From: Stenopsyche tienmushanensis
Lineage: Eukaryota > Arthropoda > Insecta > Trichoptera > Stenopsychidae
Length of the DNA stretch: 64,000 nucleotides
Direction of reading: 5' to 3'
NCBI GenBank assembly: GCA_008973525.1
Contig: WACJ01000060.1
Location: forward strand, 186,001 to 250,000
Position 1 is the stretch's first letter. Each line of letters starts with the position of its first letter. The position numbers and the translations under genes were made by a program. The notes beneath the pieces are model-generated. The model saw only the letters and a program-made list of their open reading frames with translations, made no database searches and was not told the origin of the DNA. Positions 46,478-59,052 of this stretch are shown in pieces.

Positions 46478-49400
46478 TAAGAGGAGTTACTCGGGTCTCC
46501 CAATATTAGGAGCCTCAATTTGGTAACTCAATAAGTTTGACGAATCAATGATATTTTCCTAGCTTCTACCATTAGGTGTTGAACTAAAGTTCACTAAAAT
46601 ATTTGTTACCCCGGACCTCGTATTATCTCTGAAAGACTGCATAAAATCAACTTTTCTTAGGTGCTAAAAAGTTTTATTTTTACCACACAAGAGTACACAC
46701 ACGATATTTATCAGTTGAAAACTATCCATTTCTTATTCATAATTACGATCTTATGAATTAATAAATGGGTTTATATGCTTTAACGGCAAGGAATTGCTTG
46801 TGTTCATCCGCTGTTCATTGTTAGTCGTAGATAATTTACGTGGTGTTGAAATCTGTTCTAATCTGTTCATCTTCTCAATAAATTTGAAATAATTCTGAAT
46901 TGTGGCCCATAGATTTCCAAGCTTCTGTGATATTCTTGTGCAAATTACAATAGAATTTTGAGGTTTTCCCCGATCTAAGATCAAATTTTGATGTCTATCG
47001 GATGTTAGAATGCATAATATAGACTTGGTCGATTTTTACATTTTACAATTTACCCTATATCATATTAATTAAATATCATCTTTAATGATCAAATTATTTT
47101 GGCTATATGCAGAGACAATAAATACACAGTTTCAAATAATATTCCAAACATATTAAATATTTATCAAACAATACATGAAACGAAGTTAAGCATGATACAT
47201 ATTATATAAAGCATTAAAATACTTTTCGATATTATTTAAATGTCAATATTTAATATGTTGAAAAGCCATTTGTGCTCCATTTTCAATGAAATTGTATTGA
47301 TATTTACAACTGGTAGGAAACAAAGAATAAAGTGCGATTGAAAATTATAGTGGAAAAGCCATTGATATCGATGATGAGGTTGAAAAGCAATGAAAATTAA
47401 ATTTGAACAACATGTTTTAATAAAGCATTTATGTTTTAACACAAAATGTGTCGTTTTATAATATTTTTGATAAATAAAATAGTATTGTTAATAAAGCAAA
47501 ATTTATATACAGTTTGAACAAAGACCTCGCAGAAATATATAGTTAAAAAACAATGTCTTTGCATGATATTCAAAGCAACATAGTTGTGGTAAATTAACAA
47601 TATTTTGGATCATAAAATGGCATTTTTTGCACAAAAGGGTCCATTCAATTTGTATGTCACGATCCTAAAACATTGCTACCTCATCCTAAGCCATAAAACT
47701 TAAGACGTCGTTCACTTTACAGTTACTTAAGGCTGGGTCCCACTGCGTGTTGCAGCATGCGCTACAAAGCGAATGATTAATGATCTTTCGCTGAAGGATT
47801 TCTGAAGCTGGATACCCATGGTATATTTTCGTCGACGAAACTGAAGAACCCTCCAGGGACAGAAGGGGCCTGCATTAATTTTTTTTTGCTCAAATCCAGC
47901 GGCGATAACTCTTTTAAATTAAGATTTTTAACGACCCATGTACTTGAATGCAAGACACCCCCCTTTTTAATAAGCTTTCCGTGTAGCATAATCTTCTAAA
48001 GATTTTCATCCCGTTGAAAAATATTGTGGCGTAATTAAGTACCTTCTGTAAAATATGAACATCATCATTGCACAAGAGGTTGGACATAATTTCATCATGT
48101 ATTTAAGGAGCTAATTATATGAAAGTTTTTATAAATGAGCATATTCCTATTTAAAAATTGTGGTTTTATCAATAATCAATGGATTTATTAATACACATTC
48201 TTTTAATAAATAACGTGTTTTAATATGAAATTCTAAATTTATTAAACACCTTATTTGCATACGAAACTTAAATTTAAAAAGCATTGCTAATCAAATAGGA
48301 TAAAACTAGTTGTAGGAATGCACCGAATCGTGTATCGTGAATTCTTTATTTTTACAGCCCCAATACAACTGATATCTTTTCCAATTGTTAAGTTTTTTAA
48401 TTCCATTTGTATACGATTTAGGGTTTTATGGTGCCGCAGGCGACTTTATTTCCAATTATCTTAATTTGTTCTTTTTTATCATCCCTTTAAAAAGGGGATG
48501 AGCATCCAATTCGTATTCCCCCCTTTTAAAATCGTTTTTTTAGCGTTTGTAATTACACCGAATTTTATGAGTTTTCCTTTCAAATAGTTTTAAAGCTTTG
48601 CAAAGAATACTTTTCGAAATTAAAACAAGATATTTACCCAAAACGCCAGACCAAATGTTACCAGGTTCGTTTGATTGTAGCCAAACAACTAAATGCTACA
48701 AATATCTTAAAGCTACTTACTTTTTGCCCACAAAATTGCTAATATTATAGAAAAACAGAAACTATTTGAAAGCAAGAATCTACTAAATTCTGTGTATGAA
48801 CATAAGATCATTTATTAGAGCTTAATATATGAAATTGCAGAATTTGTAAATGATAATTGAAACTCTATATTTTGAATCAAATAAAATATATATGTATTCA
48901 AAATAAGCTCCATCAGTTTCAATTATACTATTTCTATAAGAGATTTGATTTTTTTTTTTCAATTTTAGAGCTTATTTTCACCAAGTTTTAAAAAAGAATA
49001 AAAGGATTTATCCTATATTTTCAGCTACAAAGTAACTTTTTTTTTGTGTAATGTCGACTGCAATGCAGTTCATGGAGATTCATTTGCATTTAATATTTTT
49101 CTGTTATCATACAGAATTCACGTTTCATAACAAGCAATATTTCGATTTTAAAAGCGAAAATATCAATATTAAAATGTAAAGCAAATCCTTTTAAAGGATA
49201 TAGAAATAACAACAGGACCTTTGCATTAAAAGATAATAGACGGGTACTTTAATTACGTCGATTCTAAATAGCTGAATTTCTAAAATATCGTACAGAACCA
49301 TTCTAAATCGCGGTCGATTTATGATCGACTGAAATTCGGCAACTTGATATGTTACAGCCTAATATATATATATATTTAATTATTATTGTGTTGGCATAAT

Positions 49401-50945
49401 GATGCTGATTTATCGTTGATGATTGTTATCTTAAATTTGAAATTTTATAAACCCATCCTATTCGTTCATTCATACGAATTTTGAAACATCTTTGGTGATA
49501 AAATAGAATTATACTCGCAATGAATTATTAACTTTGACAATGTACCAAAGTTAATGTTTGGTGTTTCTGAACTTTTGATTGCTTTATGCTTTATATTGCA
49601 TATAATGCCATATGAAAGTTTGAATATAAAACCAGCCATACATTGGTCGCGATGAATCTTTAAATGAATTCTTAGATGGATTTATCGTTTTGTAATGTTC
49701 GATTAAGCATTGACGTTTGTGAGACTTTAGAGGTAGTTTCTCGGTAAATATTTAAAGTCTTCAAATCAAACGCGTCTACATGAATTATGGATCAACATAC
49801 AATTTTAATGTTCCAGAAAGCAAACATTCTTTAAGCTACTACATCTCGTATTTGCTTGCGCTCCCGTCTGAAGGCGCTCCCGTTGGTTGCCCTTTTATGG
49901 AATCTCCATTTTTTAAGTGCATGCATTTTGGATATGTTTTGTAGAAATCCTCAGAAATGCCAGGGCATGTCACGTGTGAAAGACATGAAGAATGGAACAC
50001 AATACGGGGGTATAATATCAGTATTGCAATTTGATATGCAAAAACTTGGAAAGCTCTCTCGAAATACGCGATTCGAGCCTCTCGCGAAACACAATGCGAT
50101 AACGCCCGTTGTGCGGGGGAATCGAGAAGCATCTGAAGACAAGATAAGCAATGAATATTTTATCAAAGGAACAGAGTAGTACAAATGGAATATATGATGT
50201 GTACGGATGCTTCCGCGAATGTCACGCCCTGTGATTTCATATACAAATCTCCGCTTTATCCGGTAAAAATGCTATTATCCATTCTTCTGCGTTACCATTG
50301 TGCACATCAAAGCGATACCTGTCTACCATGTTAACTTTTTGACTGACTTGCCCATTTAAAGACCCCCGAGAAAAGATTCGCCTTAATATACGCACGCTGA
50401 ATAAACCATAGAATGAGGTTCTAGTCCCGCGAGTGTGTATTTGCTTGCGCGTTTTTAATCTACTCCTGACAGATGCTTAGCGACTTGAGTCCTTCCGATC
50501 CACAAAAACACGAATTTATTCGAGCAAATAACAAGGATCAAACACCCGAATGAATTATATTTTTCGGCAAAATATCTGGAATCAAAACTTTACGATGTGG
50601 CGATATACCCTGTCACATTTGTCGACTATTTTACGCTTTTCAGTAAAACTAAAACTATCTCGGTTTCGACTGAGATCTCCGATGGAATACAAATCACGTC
50701 TTGGAACACAATGATCCCCAATTTGAATTTTATGTCAAATTTATCTTTCTTTGGAAATGAGTTTCCTTTGAGTTCATGTCCAGCGAACGAAATCAGGAGT
50801 CAAACACATGAATTTTGATATACAGTCACGAATTTTAATACACATTTTTATTATTTGGTGACAGTACACACACTGGATCTTGTTTCGATTTAAGGTTTTC
50901 GACCCTAGGGCCAATGTCTCCCTCAGTCTGTTTTATGGGCTATAT
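46478..50945. other. AT-rich noncoding stretch
   Basis: No gene supported in about 4.5 kb. Frames of 68-107 codons near 47236-50179 have no motifs. At 47729 ggctgggtcccactgcgtgt resembles some DNA-transposon ends but has no visible partner. A TA-repeat lies at about 49360-49374. Confidence 0.5.
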
Positions 50946-51495
50946 CAGTGTTCCCCAATCTTTTTACACCTGTGCACCGGTAAAAAAAGGGGGGAAAATT
51001 GCGGACTACTAATACTGAAATAAAATGTTATTTATGTATTTTTTTTAATCTTATATTGTGACAGATGGTCAAAGCTATAAATAAAAAAATATATATAACA
51101 GTCTGATACATTAAAATTTAACAAAAACAATGAGGGGTTTTTTTTCCAACAAAATGCAAAACCTGCTGTTGCATTTTTGCTAATTTAAGAAACTTTTAAT
51201 GACATGATTGGGCTGAACGAGACGAAAAGTGAAACTCCAAGCGGCAATTGGTCTGAAAGAGAGGAGAATTATCTTTTATCTCCGTCGCACACACACGTAA
51301 ATAGACTCGTCACGCGCATGCGCCGTGTCTACGTAACACAAAACAACTAATAGCACTTTTTATATATTACACAAAAATTACTCAATCTCATAGCTAAATA
51401 TTTTCCATTGTGTGAAGAGTGAAATCGATAAAGACGAAATACGAGCCTTTAAAGAATGGAAGAAAACGAATAAACCACCAATTATTACCTTATGG
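50946..51495 (+). mobile_element. hAT (Charlie-like) element, partial, copy 2
   Basis: Starts cagtgttccccaatcttttt followed by acacctgtgcaccgg, the CAG-type end and 'cccaa-cttttt' core of hAT-Charlie-like elements. From 51205 it matches 44855-45165, and near 51447-51480 a frame reads AFKEWKKTNKPP, perhaps the start of a transposase. No right end was found before the AT-rich DNA that follows. The element is inferred to be truncated. Confidence 0.6.
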
Positions 51496-51779
51496 AAAAA
51501 AATAAATGCATGAAATAAATTTTTCTTATGAGCTAAAATGTTCTACTTCTTCAAAAAACAATTTTTTTCAACATTTAAATAAAACTTAGTAACATGATCG
51601 ATAACATATTTATGTATTCGTATCACGTAAAGGTCATAATGCTCGTTTATGAACTATAACTTTTTAAAAAAAATATTTTTCATTTATTGATCTAATTTTG
51701 AATATTTATTTATTTATTTATTTATTTAGAAATTTATTCACAGCTTACGCCATATTACATAAAAACAAGTGAAATGAAA

Positions 51780-52080
51780 TACAATGTAAAAAAAAAATAA
51801 TGTAAAAATAAAAAGATAAATATAAAATAAAATAAAGATAAAAAAAAAAAAAAAAAAATACATATAAATATAATAAAAATAATAAAAAATATAAAATAAA
51901 TATAAATGAAATTAATCATAAAAAATAAAAATTAATAACGATAAATAAAAGAATAATCAAATTTTTAGAAAAACAAAATAAAAATATGCATAAAATATAT
52001 ATATATAATAATTAAAAAAAAATAAAACATTAGCAATTAAAAAATTAAAGAATAATAATAATATAAGAATTAAGAAGATA
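51780..52080. repeat. A/T simple sequence
   Basis: Almost pure A and T on the plus strand with A-rich tracts (a run of about 19 A near 51841) and many aataaaa words. It occupies the 3' UTR position of the minus-strand LINE. Confidence 0.8.
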
Positions 52081-52081
52081 A

Positions 52082-53665
52082 TTAGGGGGGCCTAAATATT
52101 AACCCTATCCACCTCTTAAATAAGATAGAGGCGAGGTCGATCGATGCTGATCTCACTAAGGCGTTTCCTGAAGAGAAGACGCGGCACTTCATAGACACTG
52201 CAGCTCTACGAAGGAGCGCCTCGAGTTGGGGAATGCGCCCGTAGAGGAACATTCCCGATGCACTACAACTCCTGGGCAGCCCGAATAGTGCTCTATAACA
52301 ATTGTTATATTGCACCCGTAGCTGTCGCATGCTGCTCTGCCGGAACTGTGTCCAAAGTTCTCCCGTGTACATGGACGTGCAATACGTTAGGAAAAGCTGA
52401 CGCTTGACTGCATCGCTGCATTTAAAGAAGCGTCGCGCCAACATGTTTCCCCGCATGCACATGGCTCTTCTTTGCCTGTCTATATCGGCATCATCGCTGA
52501 GATTGTCGTTGAAGATATGCCCGAGATATTTAACCTCCCGAACAACGTTGAGTTCATTTCCCTCGATGGATACAGGAGGGACGTGATCCGGGGCCTTCCC
52601 GTCTCGGAACACCATCACCACTGACTTCGATATATTGAATGTCAATTTGTGTGTGATGGTGTAGTCCACGCAGACGTCCAATAGCGTTCTCAGTGCCTTG
52701 ATTGAGGGCGCCAACAGCACCATGTCATCAGCATAAAAGATATGGTTGATGCTCCTTCCACCCACCTGGCAGCCCACTGCGGTCTCTCTGAGTGCCGCGG
52801 AGAGCTCGTCCATGTACAGGTTGAAAAGGTCTGGCGACATAGAGCCACCCTGTCTGACTCCGCACCCAGTGCTGAAAGAACTCGACAGAAGACCATCCCA
52901 GCGAACCGAATAGCGCTGCCCTCGATACCAACTGGCCAACAGATCGACCAGAGTAGAAGGGGCTCCTCTCTTCAAAAGTTTATCCCAAAGTAGACTTCGA
53001 TCGACGCGATCAAATGCCTTGCTAAGGTCGAGAAAGCAAGCATAGACAACAGTCCTTCTGCTGGTGTAATACCTGATGACTTGCTTGAGCGTGTAGATGG
53101 CCAAACTGGTAGAAGTGTTTGATTTAAAACCAAACTGTGCATCGTCGGTGTAAAGGTAGGCTTTTAGCTTCCCGTGCACAATTTTTTCCAGCAGTTTGGC
53201 CAAGATGGTGGCGATTGCAATGGGTCTGTAGTTATCAGTCAGTGTCGCAGCGAGTTTAGCCGATTTGACAATCGGAACAACTACAGACATACTCAGGTCG
53301 GCAGGCACGTAGTTATGCACGAGCATTCCGTTGAATAACGTTTTCAGGGCAAGCAATAAGGAAGGTCCGCCGAGCGTAATGTGCTCGGCACAGAGTCCAT
53401 CATGACCACAAGACTTTTTACCAGAGAGCGTTTTGAGTGCGTCCTTGATCTCGCTCAAAGTAATAACACAAGCAGCGCTATGTGTCGACAGAGCTGAAGA
53501 CCGGGCAGAAGAAGAAGCGATCGTAGCGGCAAAACATCGACATAGAGAAATGTTGCCTAAAATTTTCAGCAGCGTCGATCCCGGTGAAACCGTCGACGTG
53601 AGCCGGAGGGCCGGCCTTGGAACCGAGCGCAATTCCAGCCAGACGCCAAAAGCCTCCAAAGTCAC
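52082..53665 (-). CDS. CR1-group reverse transcriptase
   Basis: A 527-codon open frame; real homology begins near residue 63, because the first part is out of frame with the protein (see 53478-54261). Reverse-transcriptase motifs occur in order: NYRPIAIATILAKLLEKIV (145-163), QFGFKSNTSTS (177-187), FLDLSKAFDRVD (211-222, first catalytic Asp), GVRQGGSMSPDLFNLYMDEL (269-288), FYADDMVLLAPS (310-321, catalytic YADD), NISKSVVMVF and VKYLGHIFND. The C-terminal region (MCMRGNMLARRFFKCSDAVK, YNNCYRALFGLPRSCSASGM) is of the kind found in the L2/Daphne/Rex1 branch of the CR1 group. The family primes DNA synthesis from a nicked target using the element RNA. It is better preserved than anything else here; all palm motifs look intact, so insertion was probably recent. 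Lack of the 5' part makes it immobile. Confidence 0.88.
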   Translation of the reverse strand: MTLEAFGVWLELRSVPRPALRLTSTVSPGSTLLKILGNISLCRCFAATIASSSARSSALSTHSAACVITLSEIKDALKTLSGKKSCGHDGLCAEHITLGGPSLLLALKTLFNGMLVHNYVPADLSMSVVVPIVKSAKLAATLTDNYRPIAIATILAKLLEKIVHGKLKAYLYTDDAQFGFKSNTSTSLAIYTLKQVIRYYTSRRTVVYACFLDLSKAFDRVDRSLLWDKLLKRGAPSTLVDLLASWYRGQRYSVRWDGLLSSSFSTGCGVRQGGSMSPDLFNLYMDELSAALRETAVGCQVGGRSINHIFYADDMVLLAPSIKALRTLLDVCVDYTITHKLTFNISKSVVMVFRDGKAPDHVPPVSIEGNELNVVREVKYLGHIFNDNLSDDADIDRQRRAMCMRGNMLARRFFKCSDAVKRQLFLTYCTSMYTGELWTQFRQSSMRQLRVQYNNCYRALFGLPRSCSASGMFLYGRIPQLEALLRRAAVSMKCRVFSSGNALVRSASIDLASILFKRWIGLIFRPP

Positions 53666-54261
53666 CTTTTTTATAGGCCAGAGCTATGCGATCCATCTTT
53701 TTTTGTTCATTAGCGTATCGGCAGTTCTTCAGCGCGAGTTTAAAAATTTTTCGCGTTCTGATTCTGCGATCGGCAAGCGCTCCCTCAGCAGGGCGGCCAG
53801 CAGCTAACCAATCCTTGAAGGCTTCCCTCGCGTCGCAGTACACATCCGAGACATTTTCTTTCCAACCAGCGATGGCATTAAATTTCTTCGCGGATTTATG
53901 TTGTTTACAACGACTAAATGCCTTAATGGCTCCAGAACGCATAATCATCACAATATTAGCGTAATGACTATCAATTAGAGCACGATGCTCATTAACAGTG
54001 CAATTAGTCGTGCAAAACTGTTGGTTCATGTACTTGTATAAAGGTCCAATAAGATTGGAGACAAACCTTTCATATATGAATATGTCGTACGGCGAGGTCG
54101 GCCTCCAACTAGCGGGATCACTGGGACGATTCCCATGTGAGGGGTCGTCAAGGTGGAGTTGTAAGTTACCCAGCGTAACTATCATGGGACGGTGATCTGA
54201 CCAGACTGTGTCTTCGCGAACGATCAAGCTCAGAACAGATGACTCGATGCTCTGGGAGACG
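53478..54261 (-). pseudogene. LINE endonuclease end and linker (shifted frame)
   Basis: Reading from about 54261, IIFVSQSIESSVLSLIVRED leads to WSDHRPMIVTL, the final SDHxP motif of the apurinic-like endonuclease. About 200 residues of Lys/Arg-rich linker follow, ending FSMSMFCRYDRF...FSSVDT at 53478. The reverse-transcriptase frame takes over in the 53480-53500 region (ALSTHSAACVI), so one frameshift separates the two parts. The annotated open frame would have to begin at TTG 54225-54227, but homology clearly extends upstream. Endonuclease catalytic residues other than the last His are lost by truncation. Confidence 0.75.
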
Positions 54262-54262
54262 A

Positions 54263-56820
54263 ATATTATTCAGTATCTCTTGTGATGAAGATAGATCATT
54301 TATCGAGTGCTGCATTCACTGTGTATCCAACTTTGCATATTTACATGTTCCTATGGACGCCCAAATGATAAGTCAATAGTATAGATATGCGATTTTTTAA
54401 ACAATTAAATATAAAATGTATCCAATATACAAACTTCTTAATTTCTAAAGCTAAATAATACAAAGTCTTTTACAGTCACGAAATAATTATTTGAATAACC
54501 TTTTAATGGCAATGAATTTATCCCATAATGTAAATGTAAAAGTCATTTACCAAAAATTCTTAAAAGAGAGATGTATTTATTTGGGATGAATGGCTTTTTT
54601 TGTGTGAGTGGAGCCAAAAATATATTTTTTAGTTTGTATGAATGAACGCTCGTCGCCTTTATAGTGTGGATTCCCGCGGTCTCCAAATTGAGCGATTCTG
54701 TAATAAATAGTATATGAAAAGAAATAAGGCTATTATTTTAGGCTCTCTATTTGTATAAGGCCGTGTTTCTTTTCAACCCGCATTTCTATTGACCAAAGTA
54801 TGAATATAAACATTCCTGTTTTTTTTATAGACAATTTTTAATGGATTAATAATGACTTATGCCTTTTTTTAATACGAATGTGCCGCTAATTATGCGAACT
54901 GGGAAAAAATGCCTCCAAAGTACTCCTCCGAATGGGTTTATATCCGATTACGCATTAACGTCGAAATTTTCGACGTACTGTGAGGCAATCGTCACCTGAG
55001 TGACTCACCTTAATTCCTATCGAATTTGAGTGACTTCTTCAAATGTATAATCCTTCTTTGAGACTGCTCCTTTGTGATGTACACTTGACATAATTGCCGG
55101 GTTTATTATTCGGGCCTGTCTTTGGCCACGGCCATTATTTGAGTAATGTGTCCGATGACGTGCCTCATTCTCCAGAGGTTTTCAGCTTCATTTCATCCTT
55201 TCAAAGCCGATTCACGACGTCCCCTTGGAAGAATGTCACCATTGACAGATAAAGATTACGTTGTCAAATCACATTTAAGGGACAATCAGTCAGCGTTCTT
55301 TCATTATCCGCCGCTGGCCTTAGAATGTGGGATGTCTTCCGCTCAAACGAAAATGGATTCAATCCCCTTTTCATTCACAAATCATTCGTGTTGATATCGA
55401 TTATAAATTGACGATAGTTTTGCGTGAACTGGGTATGTAAGCCAAATAGCATTCCAGATTTAAATCCTGGCTGAAGCAATTATTTTTGCAAACAAACATC
55501 CCTTCGATCGAAATCAGATCGCATTGGAGAAATTATGGTTATATTCTCTGCTTTACTCTGATAATATATTTAACTGCGATATCACGACGCGTTCTAATAA
55601 TTCGGAACGAATGATCCTGACAATCTAGATAAGTTCGTTGTTAAATTATATCTATGATAGTTTGTCAACGTAGCTATGGCTTTCAAAAACATGATTTACT
55701 CCTATCATATTAATTACATTTAAAAAATCAAATTAATGTTTATCAACTCAATACATTGATTTTTTATTGAATACCCTTAATCCACCCTTGATTCGATTAC
55801 ACACATTTAATAAATCCCACGGGATCTCAAAAGTCATAAAAAATAATGCATCAAAGCTCTTTAAATAATTTAAAATATAAATTTAAACTAAATAAACACT
55901 GATTTCCATCTGTACTTCTAAGAATCACTCGTTTTAATTTTAGATCCTGTGGGTTTCAAGCCACAAGTTTGTGTATTTTTGGCGTTGAATTTGTTGATTA
56001 TAATTGTATTTATAAGACATAGTTTGCTGCCAGCTTCTCTTTGTTGGTTGAAAATAAAATAATTTATTCAATTGTATTTCAAATTGTGGATGAAAAATAT
56101 GTAGGATTTACCAAACCAACAGTTACTGGTTTCGCTCGCTTATTGTCGCTAAAAATTCTGGTTAAATTTCAGCTTTATACATTTGTTTGCAAGTTGAAAG
56201 AAACATTCTTATATTATGAACATGATTTGATATTCTCGATGGGACTAAATTATATTATATAGTGTTTTTCACAGGATCCTAAGTGTCAGGGTTGTCGAAA
56301 TAGATTTTTTCAATATTTTGAAAAAATATCCAAAATTTTACCTTAAAACCGTCGTAATTTTTTATCTTTGATTATAATATCAAGAAATAGCTGTTTTTAT
56401 ATTTTGCAATCTATTTTTGATTTAAATAAGGCTTAAACAAAATTATTTCTGAGCTTCCAAAATAACAAAAAATATGCAAACGAATGAGAAATGTCAACTT
56501 CTAAATTCTCTAAACAAAAAAATAACAATTATTTTGAACTTTATTAAGTTTTAAAAATATGTTTAGATTATACCCTTTCCAACGGTATGCAACATGTTAT
56601 ACAAATCATTCAATAAGTTGTTAAACTTGAAGAATTGCCAGGATCAGGATTAAGAAAATACTTTTTATGCTTATGCTGCTTTCACCACTTCTCCTTCAAA
56701 TGCACATTTTTTTTTCTTATTTCAACTGCAGTTATCTGAAGTAGCATTTTCTCTTTCAATTTTGCCAATTCAATTAAGATTTCTTTTGTGGGCACATCTG
56801 TCCTTTAAATTAATAATTTT
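54263..56820. other. noncoding stretch
   Basis: No gene supported. A GC-richer segment at 54880-55400 has an 82-codon frame (55146-55394) without motif. Frame 56041-56262 (73 codons) is AT-driven. Confidence 0.5.
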
Positions 56821-56825
56821 GGCAA

Positions 56826-56965
56826 CCCTATTCCGTGGCTTGCACGGTCTCCAGATCTGACACCACTGAATTTCTCTGCCTGGAGATGTGCCATATTCCG
56901 TGGCTCGCATGATCTTCAGACCTGACACCACTGGGACTAGGGACTGCTTTATGATAAAATTAAAA
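56826..56965 (+). pseudogene. Tc1/mariner-superfamily transposase scrap
   Basis: Translates as PWLARSPDLTPLNFSAWRC and, after a repeat of the same stretch, PWLA-stop-SSDLTPL, then a frame containing LLYDKIK. 'WP-x-RSPDLTPLDF-LW' is the segment around the third catalytic acid of many Tc1/mariner-superfamily transposases. The Asp after PL is Asn here, and there are stops. The unit attccgtgg...ctgacaccactg is duplicated about 65 bp apart. Confidence 0.55.
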
Positions 56966-58474
56966 AAAAAAAATGTTTAATTGCATTTTACTGATGATGC
57001 ATATTTTTGACGTTGATTTCAATGAAATATTGCCCCATACGAAAGATTTATAGATTCTTTTCAGATTAATGATTCGTTTATTTATCTTTAAAGATAAGCC
57101 AAATCAGCAGTCCTGTCTGGGAGTTCAATTTTCATTTTTATTGGCTTATCTTAAGTCAAAAGCTAAATATTTTAATGGCAGATAGCACAGTTCGAGGGAT
57201 AACAATGGACCGCGATTTTATTCCCCTGCCGCAATAGATGTAAACAAAATCGTTTGAGCGGATCGGATAATCCGGCGTTGTGTGTTCAAAATATCAAAAC
57301 CGGTTATTGCCTACCCAACCGGATAGGACTCCGGCAAATTCAACCGGCGATGACGTAGCTGTCAAAAATAGTATTATTAGCCTTACAGTTAATTTCGCAT
57401 GAACAATCGTGAATAAAATTTTGGTAATTTGCGATCAACTCGATTAGCCTTTGCTACACTTCTCAATTTTATATTTTAAAAAAATCATCAATTTTTAATA
57501 ACTTTATTACATGAAATCGAATATGAATTGCTGATATATTCCTTTTCATTTTTGCTGTATTAATATTTTATCAAAAATCCTTTGAAAGAAAGTCTGAGTT
57601 AATTTTATGTAAAGTAAACCTCAATAAGATAATAGAGAAACGATGAAGAATAATAAGCCTGAATAAAATATTGTTAAAATGTAAAAAATATTAAAGTACG
57701 AGATAACTCGAAAGGATTTTTTTTTTTCTTACACAATAACAAATCGATTTTCTTCGTCGACTTCCTAATTATCCTTAACAAAAATGTAACAAGCACTCAA
57801 AATTATTAACTTAAAAATGTAGGCCAATTTAAATATTTTAGGGGTGCCATGATGACGTGATGTACATCATCACAATATGACAGTAAATATTTACGAAAAA
57901 ATTGTACATGACACTCTAAAGGATAATAATTGAAGGAAAGACAAATGGTCTGTCGGCGTCAACCTAAGCGCAACTTCCTTATTAAATTATCCTTTTGAAT
58001 AATTTAAATTTCGTTTTAATATGAAATTCTCCCGAGTAAATAGAAATTTAATTTCTTCAGCAAGAAGTTGAATAATATCAGTAATGACTTCTTATTAACA
58101 TATTTAATTATACAGCACAAAAAAGACTTATTCCGAATTTTCCCGTAAATTGTTACGATGTCTTACGCATATTTTGCTTGGATTTCACACCTTTCATGTG
58201 GATCAAAACAAAATTCGTACAAGGATAATTTTAATTATTGCTTTTCTTTGAAGTTCCATGAATAAAAGTGAAGTTTCTAGTATTTTTACGCGATGTTTAC
58301 ATGGATTTACTCTTCTTTTAATGTTAATTAAAATTACTGATATGTTTGTCAGACCAATTTAAAGTAATTTAGAACCATATTGATTGGTTTTCATAACCTT
58401 TTATTTGTTTGCAAAGGAGAAGATACCACCATTTTGGTTGTAGTGCTGGATTTTTACCCACTAAAACCCTATTA
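56966..58474. other. AT-rich noncoding stretch
   Basis: No gene supported. 57200-57360 is slightly GC-richer (aaccggttattgcc, ccaaccggataggactccgg) with repeated ccgg words but no open frame of note. Confidence 0.5.
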
Positions 58475-59050
58475 CACTTAAACTTGTTTTTTTTTGTACA
58501 ATAGATGCGTTCCGCGGAAAATCTCACAAAAATAAATCGCACAAAAAAAGCTACGACTTATATAGAAAAAATTAAGATGCGTTCCATGCATGGGTTTTAA
58601 AAACCGCATAACTTTGAAACAGCTATATAAAATATATCCAAAATCGCATAAAAAAAGTTAATAAAAAACAGGAAAATAATAAGACAATAAAAAAATATAT
58701 ATTTTGGTAACATTTAAAGGACGTCTTGCATCATTGGTAAAATTTGGTAAGTAGTTGGAATTTTGAAAATTCATTTGGAGAATGTATTTTTAAAAGTCAA
58801 AACATTAGAAAAATACAAAGAAACGAAATCAATTTTTTCAAAAATCTAAACCAGAATAAAGGACGTGTGCAGATGCAATATAATTTACACAGTCCAAAAT
58901 TATATATTTTTTTCCAAATATCAGTTAGAGTTGATGATTTATTTTCTATTTTATGCAAAATATCTCGATACGTACTCTTCATGAAATTTAAAATAAAAAG
59001 CTTTAAAAAAACCGCATAACTTCGAAATCGCACAAAAAGAGGTTTGAGTG
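58475..59050. mobile_element. 576-bp pogo-type MITE
   Basis: TA then cacttaaacttg; the other end, read inverted, is cactcaaacctctttttgtg with TA at 59051-59052. Near both ends occurs aaccgcataactt (58610 and 59013), in the same orientation, and gcacaaaaa words recur. The end sequence resembles pogo/CENP-B-type elements. The internal 91-codon frame at 58744-59019 is AT-driven and not a transposase. Confidence 0.6.
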
Positions 59051-59052
59051 TA

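Larger units (their letters stand above)
51709..54261 (-). mobile_element. CR1-group LINE (L2/Daphne/Rex1-like), 5'-truncated
   Basis: On the minus strand the element begins inside the endonuclease domain near 54261. It carries the reverse transcriptase and ends in aataaatttctaaataaata, an (AAAT)n tail at 51709-51737 of the kind seen on CR1/L2-group elements. gaatatt at 54261-54267 and 51700-51706 could be a target duplication, but it is short and AT-rich. Between the stop at 52082 and the tail lies about 370 bp of A/T-simple sequence (51780-52080). Confidence 0.8.

Noticed and set aside
47725..47760. ggctgggtcccactgcgtgt as a DNA-transposon end
   Set aside because: No inverted partner or target duplication found nearby.
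49856..50179. 107-codon plus-strand frame opposite a 97-codon minus frame
   Set aside because: Mutually overlapping, no motif on either strand.
52404..52993. Plus-strand and alternate minus-strand frames across the LINE
   Set aside because: Shadows of the reverse-transcriptase reading frame.
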